Assembly (NCBI GenBank): GCA_963727045.1
Contig: CAVSES010000001.1
Span: forward strand, 1,178,001-1,242,000
Source of the DNA: Bog-1198 sp963727045
GTDB lineage: Bacteria > Pseudomonadota > Gammaproteobacteria > Steroidobacterales > Steroidobacteraceae
DNA: 64,000 nucleotides
Reading direction: 5' to 3'
Under the pieces are notes generated by a model. It was not told the origin of the DNA. It saw only the letters and a list, made by a program, of their open reading frames with translations, and searched no databases. Position 1 is the first letter of the stretch; every line of letters begins with the position of its first letter. Of the stretch, positions 28,410 to 36,476 are shown piece by piece. The position numbers and the translations under genes are program-made.

Positions 28410-28826
28410 ATGACAGGCAAAGCTGGCGTGTGGATCGATCATCGACGGGCCGTGGTGGTTTCCCTGACGTCCGGTGGAGAGCACATCGCCAACATCGCCT
28501 CGAATGTCGAAAAGCACCCGGAGCGCGGCGGCGATTCGCCTCTCAAGGGCAAGTACGAGGCGCGACAGGTGCCCCGTGACGACAGTCGTCAACGGGCGCT
28601 GACGGGCGAACTTAACCATTACTATGACGCCGTGATTGCGGCGGTGCGCGGTTTCCAGCAGGTGCTGCTGTTCGGCCCCGGCGAAGCCAAGGGCGAATTG
28701 CACAAGCGTCTGGAGAAGATGAAGATGGGGGCCCTCGTGATCGGCGTCGAAACGGAGGACAAGATGACGGAACCGCAGATCGTTGCGAAGGTACGCGCTC
28801 ATTTCGGGATTCCATCCCGCAGCTAG
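28410..28826 (+). CDS. eRF1/baeRF-like small protein (translation-associated family)
   Basis: 138 residues, start at 28410 after AAGGAG. The sequence starts GKAGVWIDHRRAVVVSL and contains ALTGELNHYYDAVIAAVRG, VLLFGPGEAKGELHKRLEK and VETEDKMTEPQIVAKVRAHF. These match a proteobacterial family that I recall as annotated 'translational machinery protein' and related to the eRF1 middle domain/bacterial baeRF proteins. No GGQ motif is visible, so peptide release is unlikely. It ends 10 bases before cydP, so it may be transcribed with the cytochrome bd genes. Confidence 0.6.
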   Translation: MTGKAGVWIDHRRAVVVSLTSGGEHIANIASNVEKHPERGGDSPLKGKYEARQVPRDDSRQRALTGELNHYYDAVIAAVRGFQQVLLFGPGEAKGELHKRLEKMKMGALVIGVETEDKMTEPQIVAKVRAHFGIPSRS

Positions 28827-28836
28827 ATCGCCAGGC

Positions 28837-29007
28837 ATGGGTCGAAGAGGCAATCCCTGGCGTGACGTGCTGGCAGCGATATCGCTGAAGCTCGTCCTGC
28901 TCGCGGTGCTTTACCTGTTGTTCTTCACCCCCCCACACCGGCCAGCGTCGGATGCCCCGGCGACCGCCCGGGCGGTCGCCGGCGCGAACGCCGCGGCGAG
29001 CCCGTGA
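28837..29007 (+). CDS. cydP: cytochrome bd small subunit CydP
   Basis: 56 residues: a short basic N-terminus (MGRRGNPWRDVLAA), one membrane helix (ISLKLVLLAVLYLLFF), then a Pro/Ala-rich tail. This matches the putative small subunit CydP found in front of cydAB in many proteobacteria. Its TGA overlaps the cydA ATG as TGATG, so translation is coupled. The role is probably assembly or stability of the oxidase, by family analogy. Confidence 0.75.
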   Translation: MGRRGNPWRDVLAAISLKLVLLAVLYLLFFTPPHRPASDAPATARAVAGANAAASP

Positions 29008-30569
29008 TGAATGCCACGCATTTGCTCGACCTCTCGCGGCTGCAGTTCGCGGCGACGGCGATGTATCACTTCCTGTTCGTGCCGCTGACCCTGGGGCTGT
29101 CGATCCTCATCGCCATCATGGAAAGCGTCTTCGTCATGACGGGGCGTTCGATCTGGCGGGACATGACCCGATTCTGGGGCATTTTGTTCGGAATCAATTT
29201 CGCCATGGGTGTCGCGACGGGCATCACCATGGAATTCCAATTCGGCACCAATTGGGCGTATTACTCTCATTATGTGGGCGACATTTTCGGCGTGCCGCTC
29301 GCCATCGAAGGATTGATGGCCTTTTTTCTGGAGGCGACCTTCATCGGGCTGTTCTTCTTCGGATGGGACCGGTTGAGCCGCCGGCAGCATCTGATCGTCA
29401 CCTGGCTCGTGGCCATCGGCAGCAACCTTTCCGCCCTGTGGATTCTCATCGCCAATGCCTGGATGCAAAACCCCACGGGCGCACATTTCAATCCCGACAC
29501 CATGCGGATGGAACTCGACTCGATCCGCGATGTGATCTTCAACCCGGTCGCGCAGTCGAAGTTCGTGCACACGGTGAGCGCGGGATATGTCACGGGAGCG
29601 GTCTTCGTGCTCGCCGTCAGCGCGTGGTATCTGCTCAAGGGACGGCACGTCGAATTTGCCAAGCGTTCGGCGACCGTCGCCTTGAGCTTTGGGTTGGCCG
29701 CATCCTTGTCCGTCGTCGTTCTGGGCGATGAGAGCGGCTACACCCTGACGGAGCACCAAAAGATGAAGATTGCCGCCATGGAGAGCCTGTGGCACACGGA
29801 ACCCGCTCCCGCGCCCTTCACGCTCTTTGGTCTTCCCGACTCGACAACCCACGAGACGCACGCGCAGGTTCGAATCCCGTGGATGCTGGGGCTGATCGCC
29901 ACGCGCTCGTTCGATACCGAAGTTCCCGGAATATATGAACTGGTCGCGAAGGCAAAGCAGCAAATCATCGACGGCATCCCGGCGTATGCGGCTCTGCGTG
30001 CGCTGCGCCGCAATCCCGCCGACGATGCAGCCCGCAGAACGTTGACGGCGCACGCAAGCGACCTGGGCTATGCGCTGTTGCTGCGAAGATATGTGGAAGA
30101 TCCCGCGGCAGCGAGTCCGGCGCAAATCGAACAGGCGGCGTGGGACACCGTTCCGGCCGTCAGCTCGATGTTCTGGTCGTTTCGCCTGATGGTCGGGCTG
30201 GGCTTTTTCTTCATCGCTCTCTTTGCCTTCGGATTCGCGCTGGCGGCCAAACGCCGGATCGAAGACAGCCGCGCGTTCCTGCGCATTGCTCTGTGGACGC
30301 TTCCTCTGCCGTGGATCGCCGCGGAGCTGGGCTGGTTCGTCGCCGAGCACGGCCGGCAACCCTGGGCCATCGAAGGTGTCCTGCCGACGTTTCTGGCCGT
30401 CTCCCCCATTCCGGCGGCGAGCGTCGCACTCAGTCTCACCGGTTTCGTCGCGTTCTACAGCGTTCTGGCGGTGATCGACGTGTTCCTGCTGACGAAATAC
30501 ATCAAGCTCGGCCCCGACGCAGGCGGCGCCAATGCCGGGGAGGACTCGTGCTCGACTTCGAGACCTTGA
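29007..30569 (+). CDS. cydA: cytochrome bd ubiquinol oxidase subunit I
   Basis: 520 residues from the ATG at 29007. Family landmarks are present: H21 in AMYHFLFVPLT (heme b595 ligand region), FEFQFGTNWA-like ITMEFQFGTNWAYYS, the quinol loop DESGYTLTEHQKMKIAAMES, FWSFRLMVG (Met ligand of b558) and GRQPWAIEG. The segment between the quinol-site Lys/Glu and FWSFRLM is long, indicating the L-type Q-loop of E. coli-like enzymes. The enzyme reduces O2 to water with ubiquinol at high affinity and generates proton motive force by charge separation. Confidence 0.96.
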   Translation: MNATHLLDLSRLQFAATAMYHFLFVPLTLGLSILIAIMESVFVMTGRSIWRDMTRFWGILFGINFAMGVATGITMEFQFGTNWAYYSHYVGDIFGVPLAIEGLMAFFLEATFIGLFFFGWDRLSRRQHLIVTWLVAIGSNLSALWILIANAWMQNPTGAHFNPDTMRMELDSIRDVIFNPVAQSKFVHTVSAGYVTGAVFVLAVSAWYLLKGRHVEFAKRSATVALSFGLAASLSVVVLGDESGYTLTEHQKMKIAAMESLWHTEPAPAPFTLFGLPDSTTHETHAQVRIPWMLGLIATRSFDTEVPGIYELVAKAKQQIIDGIPAYAALRALRRNPADDAARRTLTAHASDLGYALLLRRYVEDPAAASPAQIEQAAWDTVPAVSSMFWSFRLMVGLGFFFIALFAFGFALAAKRRIEDSRAFLRIALWTLPLPWIAAELGWFVAEHGRQPWAIEGVLPTFLAVSPIPAASVALSLTGFVAFYSVLAVIDVFLLTKYIKLGPDAGGANAGEDSCSTSRP

Positions 30570-31687
30570 AGTTGATCTGGTGGCTGCTGCTCGGCGTGCT
30601 GCTGATGGGCTTTGCGATCATGGACGGATTTGACTTGGGCGTGGGTATGCTGTTGCCGTTCGTTGCGCGAAGCGACACGGAAAGACGCGTCGTCATCAAC
30701 ACGGTGGGTCCCGTCTGGGAGGGCAACCAGGTATGGCTGATCCTCGGCGGGGGGGCCATATTCGCCGCATGGCCCTCGCTGTATGCGGCCAGTTTTTCGG
30801 GCTTCTACCTGGCGATGATGCTGGTGCTTGCGGCCCTGATCCTGCGGCCGGTCGGCTTCAAGTTCCGAAGCAAGATGCCGGGCGCCCGCTGGCGCGCAGC
30901 TTGGGATTGGGCGCTCTTCGCCGGCGGCGCGGTGCCTACCCTCGTGTTCGGCGTGGCCATGGGCAACCTGCTCAAGGGCGTGCCGTTCAGTTTCGATGCC
31001 GAGCTTCGCGCAAGCTACGGGTTCGGCCTGTTCGATCTCTTGAATCCGTTTGCGCTCTTCTGCGGACTCGTCAGCACGGCGATGCTGTGCACGCATGGAG
31101 CCGTGTATCTGGCGATGAAGACTGACGGCGCCATCGCAGCACGTGCGCGCGTGATCACGCGCCATGCCGGCGTGGCGTGGACGCTCCTTTTCGCACTGGC
31201 GGGCCTGTGGCTGTGGAGAAGCGGTTACGGCCTCGCCATTACGAGCGGTGCGCTGCCCCAGGCGGAGCCCAATCCGCTCGCGAAGACCGCCGTCTTGCAC
31301 GGCGGCGCATGGCTTGCCAACTATGGCCGGTGGCCGATCACCCTGTTGGCGCCCGCGATCGGCCTCTGCGCGCCCCTGACCGTGGCCGCTCTCGCCGGCT
31401 TTCGCCGGCGGCTGCTCGTGTTCGTCATCAGCGCCCTCGGAATTGCCGGCGTGATCGGCACGATGGGCGTCAGCCTGTTTCCCTTCTTGCTGCCCTCCTC
31501 GTCCTTTCCGGGCAGCAGCCTCACGGTTTGGGACGCCTCGAGCAGCCGGCGCACGCTTGAGATCATGCTGATCGCCACGCTGATGTTTCTGCCGGTCGTG
31601 ATCGCCTACACGGGCTGGGTCTACCACGTGTTGCGGGGCCCGGTCACGAGCGCCTATGTCGATGCCAACCGCGACACGAGTTATTGA
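30548..31687 (+). CDS. cydB: cytochrome bd ubiquinol oxidase subunit II
   Basis: 379 residues starting at the GTG at 30548, which follows GGAGG and overlaps the end of cydA by 22 bases. LIWWLLLGVLLMGFAIMDGFDLG at the N-terminus and GPVWEGNQVWLILGGGA are diagnostic for CydB. About nine membrane helices are evident, with MLCTHGAVYLAMKT and TVWDASSSRRTLEIMLI in the usual places. It forms the heterodimer with CydA and binds no heme itself. Confidence 0.96.
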   Translation: MLDFETLKLIWWLLLGVLLMGFAIMDGFDLGVGMLLPFVARSDTERRVVINTVGPVWEGNQVWLILGGGAIFAAWPSLYAASFSGFYLAMMLVLAALILRPVGFKFRSKMPGARWRAAWDWALFAGGAVPTLVFGVAMGNLLKGVPFSFDAELRASYGFGLFDLLNPFALFCGLVSTAMLCTHGAVYLAMKTDGAIAARARVITRHAGVAWTLLFALAGLWLWRSGYGLAITSGALPQAEPNPLAKTAVLHGGAWLANYGRWPITLLAPAIGLCAPLTVAALAGFRRRLLVFVISALGIAGVIGTMGVSLFPFLLPSSSFPGSSLTVWDASSSRRTLEIMLIATLMFLPVVIAYTGWVYHVLRGPVTSAYVDANRDTSY

Positions 31688-31694
31688 GTAGCAC

Positions 31695-31826
31695 ATGTGG
31701 TACTTCAGCTGGATACTGGGTCTTGGCCTCGCCTGCGCCTTCGCCATCCTGAATGCGATGTGGTTCGAGCTGGATGCGGACAAGGACGCCGGCAAACGCT
31801 CCTCCGACGTTCGAAACCTCCCCTGA
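31695..31826 (+). CDS. cydX: cytochrome bd subunit CydX (YbgT-like)
   Basis: 43 residues beginning MWYFSWILGLGLACAFAILN, followed by AMWFELDAD and a charged tail. One N-terminal membrane helix, the conserved WYFSW start and the Glu/Asp after the helix are the hallmarks of CydX, a small subunit needed for stable heme insertion in CydAB. It starts 8 bases after cydB, so the order is cydP-cydA-cydB-cydX. Confidence 0.88.
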   Translation: MWYFSWILGLGLACAFAILNAMWFELDADKDAGKRSSDVRNLP

Positions 31827-31902
31827 CACGGCTGTCCCGCACCCTCCCGAGCACGCAACGATCCCTCGGTCATCCTGCGGTCACCACTGCGCGCCCGCGT
31901 TT

Positions 31903-31911
31903 TGCTATAAT
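31903..31911 (+). promoter_or_regulatory. extended -10 promoter for the Crp/Fnr-like gene
   Basis: The sequence TGCTATAAT contains a perfect TATAAT at 31906-31911 preceded by the extended -10 TG dinucleotide with one-base spacing. It lies 42 bases before the ATG at 31954. No good -35 hexamer is seen at the expected distance, as is usual for extended -10 promoters. It would allow the regulator to be expressed apart from the cyd operon. Confidence 0.6.
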
Positions 31912-31953
31912 TTCGCTCTGTTCGCTACCGCACTAACGCAAAGGGAATTTGGA

Positions 31954-32670
31954 ATGGCGCTAGCTGTGGATCCGCGCGAAAATCAGCTGCTCGCGGCGCT
32001 CCCCGACGAGGATCTCGCGCGCTGGGTGCCGCACTTGGAGCTCGTGGACATGCAGCTCGGCAAGGTGCTGTATGAACCGGGCGCTACATTGCTCCACGTG
32101 TATTTTCCCACCTCGGCCATCGTGTCGCTTCTCTATGTGATGGAGGATGGGGCATCCGCCGAAATTGCGGTCGTCGGACGTGAGGGAATCGTCGGCATAT
32201 CGCGGTTCATGGGAGGCGAATCGACGCCGAGCCGCGCCGTGGTGCAAAGCGCCGGCAAGGGATTTCGCCTGAAGGCGAGCGTGATGCTCGAAGAATTCAA
32301 CCGCGCAAGCAGCGTGATGCATCTGTTCCTGCGCTATACCCAGGCGCTCATCACCCAGATGGCCCAGACCGCCGTGTGCAACCGCCATCACACGCTCGAT
32401 CAACAGCTGTGCCGCTGGCTGCTGCTGAGCCTCGACCGGCTGCCCTCGAACGAGCTCGTGATGACCCAGGAGCTGATCGCCAACATGCTCGGCGTCCGGC
32501 GGGAGGGAGTCACCGCCGCCGCGGGCCGCCTGCATAAGGCGGGATTGATCGATTATCAGCGGGGCCGCATCACCGTTCTCGACCGGGCTCAGCTCGAGCT
32601 GCGGACCTGCGAGTGCTACGCGGTGGTCAAGAAGGAATACGACCGGTTGCTGCCGCCGAGGGCGGCTTGA
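31954..32670 (+). CDS. Crp/Fnr-like transcriptional regulator
   Basis: 238 residues from the ATG at 31954, preceded by AAGGGA. The N-terminal cyclic-nucleotide-binding fold (about 20-135) contains LGKVLYEPGATLLHVYFPTS and GREGIVGISRFMGG. The C-terminal winged helix (about 150-220) has the recognition region MTQELIANMLGVRREGVTAA. No cysteine cluster for an Fe-S centre is visible, so it is not a classical oxygen-sensing FNR. It lies directly after the cytochrome bd operon but has its own promoter. The effector is unknown. Confidence 0.85.
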   Translation: MALAVDPRENQLLAALPDEDLARWVPHLELVDMQLGKVLYEPGATLLHVYFPTSAIVSLLYVMEDGASAEIAVVGREGIVGISRFMGGESTPSRAVVQSAGKGFRLKASVMLEEFNRASSVMHLFLRYTQALITQMAQTAVCNRHHTLDQQLCRWLLLSLDRLPSNELVMTQELIANMLGVRREGVTAAAGRLHKAGLIDYQRGRITVLDRAQLELRTCECYAVVKKEYDRLLPPRAA

Positions 32671-32755
32671 TGCGGCGCTCCACGTTGCGAGGCGTCACCG
32701 CCGGCGGCAGGCGTGCTGCATCGCAGTGCTTGCGGGGAAGGCACCAAAACAAGAT

Positions 32756-33292
32756 TCAAGGGCGCCTGGCGCCGGCTCGAGCCCCCGCCTCTTCCTGGGC
32801 GATCGCCTGGGCGAGTGTGATGGACTCTGCGCTGCCCCCCCGCATGTCGCGGATGGAATCGGTCTCCAGGTCAATTGCGTAGGAGACGATGCCGAGTAAC
32901 GTGGCTTTGGTCTCGCCGAACAACAGCCCCTCGCTCGTGTAGGGATCGGTCTGTAATTCGCCCCTCCCATCGATCTCGGCCACCCGCCTCGCGATCAAGC
33001 AGGACTCGATCGGCCCGCAGCCGTTCCTTGCCAGGATGAGAATCATCCCCGGCTTCATCTCGCGCATGAGCGGATATTCCAGCACAACCAGCACGTTTTC
33101 ACTCGGATCCTGCTCCGTCGACAGGACCCCGCCCACCAACAGAAGCTGGCCGCGGCCCGCCGCCACCAGTGCCTTCGCGTCGTCGATCGCCGCGAGCGCG
33201 GTATGCGTCTGTTCGGGACGAATTTCCGCCCGGGCGATGCACGCCGTGTGAATTGCCGCCAAAGTGCACAGTGCCGTTATGCCGAATCTCAT
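32756..33292 (-). CDS. exported protein with a signal-peptidase-like (S24/S26-type) fold, catalytic residues not evident
   Basis: 178 residues. The ATG at 33292 follows GGAGGAG and gives a good signal peptide (FGITALCTLAAIHTACIARA). In the mature part, MKPGMILILARNG, CLIARRVAEIDGRGELQT and ATLLGIVSYAIDLE follow the order of strands in S24/S26 peptidases (MKPGDxVLV, HRVVEIDGxG, xxxGxVVxx). The nucleophilic Ser before MKPG and the general-base Lys are not obvious. It could be an inactive relative. It is divergent from the DoxX-like gene. Confidence 0.5.
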   Translation of the reverse strand: MRFGITALCTLAAIHTACIARAEIRPEQTHTALAAIDDAKALVAAGRGQLLLVGGVLSTEQDPSENVLVVLEYPLMREMKPGMILILARNGCGPIESCLIARRVAEIDGRGELQTDPYTSEGLLFGETKATLLGIVSYAIDLETDSIRDMRGGSAESITLAQAIAQEEAGARAGARRP

Positions 33293-33473
33293 GATCGCTC
33301 CTCCTGCGAGGGTCATTGGAGCCCTCAAGGCTGCGTGGATTCCGTGTCGCGGGTTCCAAAAATGCGCTTTGTCACGGCAATAATGCCGCGCGTTTCCCGG
33401 TCTTAGGACATGTGTAAGATCGGGCGGCCGTTTTGGGCGTCCTTATGACTAAAGAACATCTCGGGGATCATTC

Positions 33474-33944
33474 ATGAAACTACTCGTACGCTGGCTGATC
33501 GAATGGCCGAAGGGCGTTGCCCATCACCTAACCTGGCTCGCTCCCTTGTTTGCGCGCATCACCGTGGGATGGGTGTTCCTATGGAGCGGATGGGGCAAGC
33601 TGCAGGGGCTGCCGCAGGTGACCGAAAACTTCGCCAGTTGGGGCATTCCGATGCCCCAGGTGCTCGCTCCCTTCGTATCGGGAGTGGAATTCTTCGGCGG
33701 AGCATTCCTGCTGGCGGGGCTCCTGACCCGTATTTCGGCCGGAGCGCTCGGCATCACGATGATCGTCGCCATTCGGTCCGCAAAATGGGCCGACGTCGAC
33801 TCGCTCGAGACGCTGCTCGGTTTCGATGAGTTCGAATACCTGGCGTTGTTCCTCTGGCTGGCGATTGCGGGAGCCGGGGTGCTGTCGCTCGATCATCTGC
33901 TGGAACGATGGTACCGCGGCACAAGCCCCGCAAAATCGAGTTGA
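33474..33944 (+). CDS. DoxX family membrane protein
   Basis: 156 residues with four membrane segments. Signature features are LFARITVGWVFLWSGWGKLQ, PFVSGVEFFGGAFLLAGLLT and ALFLWLAIAGAGVLSLDHLL, typical of the DoxX/DoxD quinone-associated family. In some organisms DoxX-like proteins take part in thiosulfate or redox reactions at the membrane. The specific role here is unknown. It converges on the apbE-like gene with a gap of only 7 bases. Confidence 0.85.
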   Translation: MKLLVRWLIEWPKGVAHHLTWLAPLFARITVGWVFLWSGWGKLQGLPQVTENFASWGIPMPQVLAPFVSGVEFFGGAFLLAGLLTRISAGALGITMIVAIRSAKWADVDSLETLLGFDEFEYLALFLWLAIAGAGVLSLDHLLERWYRGTSPAKSS

Positions 33945-33951
33945 CGAAGAA

Positions 33952-34827
33952 TCATCGAGCGCACCAGGCCCGCACGTGCTCCGCGCGCAGGAACTGTTCG
34001 GCATCCGCCCCGCTCAGCAATGCGAGTTTGGCCAGCAGCCCGGCCTCGCTGCAGGTCGCGGCATGCACGGTGACCGATCGCGGCGCATTCGCCACGGGCC
34101 AGCCGGTGACCGGGTCGAGCACATGACCATAGCGCAGCCCGCCGCTCATCACGTGGCGGTGCGCGTCGCCGCTGGTGGCGAGCGCGCCGCCCGTCAATTC
34201 CAACAATCCGGCGGCGGTCCCCAGGTGTTCTACGTCCTCGATCGCGACGCGCCAGCCGCTGCCGTCCTGCCGCGGTCCGGATACGCGAAGGTCGCCTCCG
34301 AAGTTAATCAGCACGGGCGCCGGCGTGCGGGCTTGCGCGAGCGTCAACGCGCGGTCCACGGCGTATTCCTTGCCGATCCCGCCGAAATCGATCTCCATGC
34401 CCGCTGCCAGCTTGAGTACCGGGCGGTTCCACCTCACGCGGTGCCACCCGACGAAGGCCAGTGCCTCTTCGACCTGCGCCGCCGTGGGAACGGCGGCGGA
34501 GCGGTCGAACTTCCACGCCCGGCGCAGTGCGCCGGAGGTGATGTCGAAGCGGTGCGCGCTCAATTCGTAGCATGACACCGCATAGTCGATCAGATCCGCC
34601 GTCTCCGAATCGACCTCCACGGGGCGTCCCGCGCTTTCATTGATGCCGGTAACGATACTCGGGCGGTAACGCGAAAATTTCGCCTCGATGCGCTGCGCCT
34701 CGTCCCTGACGACTTCGCCCACGATGCGCCCAAGCTCGGGATCCGCGGTATCGACGAGCACAAGGCACGGACTCGCCATGGCCGTGAATGCGGTCGTGAT
34801 GTCGTGCCGAGCCTGCGCGTCGGACAT
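33952..34827 (-). CDS. apbE: ApbE-like FAD:protein FMN transferase
   Basis: 291 residues. The ApbE core is clear: FDITSGALRRAWKF, EIDFGGIGKEYAVDRAL, VLINFGGDLRVSG and the C-terminal GGALATSGD followed by YGHVLDPVTG. These residues bind FAD and the Mg ion. ApbE covalently attaches FMN to a Thr or Ser in the motif DxxS/TGAT of exported proteins. No N-terminal signal peptide is evident, unlike many periplasmic ApbE proteins; the start may be further upstream or export may differ. The DUF3570 gene 30 bases upstream encodes a matching D-A-L-T-G-A-T site. Confidence 0.9.
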   Translation of the reverse strand: MSDAQARHDITTAFTAMASPCLVLVDTADPELGRIVGEVVRDEAQRIEAKFSRYRPSIVTGINESAGRPVEVDSETADLIDYAVSCYELSAHRFDITSGALRRAWKFDRSAAVPTAAQVEEALAFVGWHRVRWNRPVLKLAAGMEIDFGGIGKEYAVDRALTLAQARTPAPVLINFGGDLRVSGPRQDGSGWRVAIEDVEHLGTAAGLLELTGGALATSGDAHRHVMSGGLRYGHVLDPVTGWPVANAPRSVTVHAATCSEAGLLAKLALLSGADAEQFLRAEHVRAWCAR

Positions 34828-34857
34828 GCGATGATTGCCTAAGCGCGGCCCCGGACC

Positions 34858-36240
34858 TCAAAATGCATAGCTGTAGCCCAACAACACCGTGATCGCCTGC
34901 AGATCCGGAAACAGGTTCTGCTGCCGCAACTGCCCGATCGCATACGCCGGCGAACCGTCGCCATGTTGATCGTAGTACTCGACTCGCACGTTGAACTCCG
35001 AACCCTCGTTGAGCGGCATTCCAAACTTGAGACCGTAGGTGAACGCATGAAACTTCGCCAGGCGCGTATCGGCCGAAGCATACTGCGGCATCGGTTCGCC
35101 GGCCATCATGTAGTAGCGAAAGAAATCCGCCGCCCCCTGCTCATAGAAGCGCACGTGCGGCTCGAGATAATAGTCCGGTCCCATCTGATAGCGATAGCGG
35201 AGGTCGGCCGTGCCTGACTTGATGCCCCAGTCATCCTTGTAGCCACGCAGCGCCAGACCGATCACATCGCTCGTCAGATGGATCTTGTTCTCCAGGAATA
35301 CGCTTTGCTTGCGCCGAACGTCGGGACGGCTCTCGTAGAGCTGTGCAGTGGGTTGGCCGCTCACCGGATCGACCACCGAGATGATCTTATAGGGATCGTT
35401 TTGATAACCATGGGCATCCGCGTACGAATAGCTCAAGGTCGCGAGCCAGCGGCGGCTCATGACTTGGGTGATTCCCACGACGGCGTCCACTTCACGCCGG
35501 GTTGCGTCCGGACCTTTCCAGGTGCCGCTCATCGCGGTGAGCGGGGTGGGCGTTCCGCCGATGGGGAACGACAGGTCCGACTCGTAATTAAGACCCCCGT
35601 TGAGCGTCGTGTTGTGCGCGTTGAAATCCTTGGAAATGCCCAGGTTGGCACTTTCGGATCGATAATCGTGTTCCTTCGAATACGCCAAGCCCCCGTCGAG
35701 CCTCAGCGTTCCCGTCAGCGACTGTTCCCAACCGACATGGCCTGCCACCCGATCGTCGTGGAAGGCGCGATCGAGCGGCAGAGTATTGGGCGGCACGATC
35801 GTGCTGGCAGCGAGAGTCTGAGTCTTCGCACCGGTGGGCGGCGGGACGAGCACCACCGTGGAGCCGCCCGAGGCGGTGGTGACCGTCACGGGCGTGCCGA
35901 GCGGCACGACCTTGTAGGGACGCACATAAGTCTGCGGCAGGGTCGAAGGAACCGCGCCCAAGGGCGTCGCGCCGGTCAGCGCATCGGCCGCGAGACCGAG
36001 CAACAAAGTGCCGTCTTCGGTGACCTTTTGAGATACGTTCAGGACAGGTTCGATCGCCTGCACGCGACCGACTTCATGATAGAAGAGCACGCCTGAATCG
36101 ATGTTGGTGGCCGGAGCGTCGGGGGGCGCTTCCTGAGCCCGACCCGTGCCGCTGCTCAGCAGGCCCGCCGCGGCCAGACTCAGCGCGCGCCGCAGACTCG
36201 GTGTGCCGCCCGCGGCGGCCGGCTTCAATTGCATCCGCAA
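34858..36240 (-). CDS. DUF3570 outer-membrane beta-barrel with an FMN-attachment-like motif
   Basis: 460 residues with a signal sequence (SLRRALSLAAAGLLSS, cleavage near GRAQEA), then alternating amphipathic strands to the terminal LGYSYAF, an outer-membrane barrel ending in Phe. DUF3570 features include IDSGVLFYHEVGRVQAIEP, RRWLATLSYSYADAHGYQND and SDVIGLALRGYKDDWGI. Residues 86-92 read D-A-L-T-G-A-T, matching the ApbE substrate motif; Thr92 would be the flavinylated residue. The ATG at 36240 lies inside the codons for the CGC tail of the preceding gene (16-base overlap); the ATG at 36234 is an alternative. Together with the downstream apbE, it probably forms a flavin-bearing outer-membrane protein. 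Confidence 0.85.
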   Translation of the reverse strand: MRMQLKPAAAGGTPSLRRALSLAAAGLLSSGTGRAQEAPPDAPATNIDSGVLFYHEVGRVQAIEPVLNVSQKVTEDGTLLLGLAADALTGATPLGAVPSTLPQTYVRPYKVVPLGTPVTVTTASGGSTVVLVPPPTGAKTQTLAASTIVPPNTLPLDRAFHDDRVAGHVGWEQSLTGTLRLDGGLAYSKEHDYRSESANLGISKDFNAHNTTLNGGLNYESDLSFPIGGTPTPLTAMSGTWKGPDATRREVDAVVGITQVMSRRWLATLSYSYADAHGYQNDPYKIISVVDPVSGQPTAQLYESRPDVRRKQSVFLENKIHLTSDVIGLALRGYKDDWGIKSGTADLRYRYQMGPDYYLEPHVRFYEQGAADFFRYYMMAGEPMPQYASADTRLAKFHAFTYGLKFGMPLNEGSEFNVRVEYYDQHGDGSPAYAIGQLRQQNLFPDLQAITVLLGYSYAF

Positions 36241-36476
36241 CCGCCGCCTGCAAAGCTGCGGCCGCCGCTGGATGCTTCCTTGCTGAAGTAGATGTGATCG
36301 TCCATGGCCGTCTGCAGCGGATAGGGATCCAGCTGCATGGCCCGCTCGGCAAGCAAATCGTGCTCCCAGGGTTTGGCGCCCAAAGATGCGCAGCCGCCGT
36401 CGGCCAGCACGAGTACTGCCAGGAGCAGCCGCAAATCAGGGCCTTTCGCCGAGCAACGCCTGAACGTGTTCTTCAT
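36225..36476 (-). CDS. DUF4266 small lipoprotein with GGGCGCN tail
   Basis: 83 residues from the ATG at 36476, preceded by AAGGA. The lipoprotein signal (LLLAVLVLADGGCASLG) has the acylated Cys near residue 29. The mature part is only about 55 residues: KPWEHDLLAERAMQLDPYP, then HIYFSKEASSGGRSFAGG and the C-terminus GGCGCN. The WEK/WEH start, HxYxSKEAS and Gly/Cys tail define DUF4266. The tail could bind metal or be a site of modification. It overlaps tlpA by 41 bases and the DUF3570 gene by 16 bases, so the four genes are translationally linked. Confidence 0.8.
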   Translation of the reverse strand: MKNTFRRCSAKGPDLRLLLAVLVLADGGCASLGAKPWEHDLLAERAMQLDPYPLQTAMDDHIYFSKEASSGGRSFAGGGCGCN

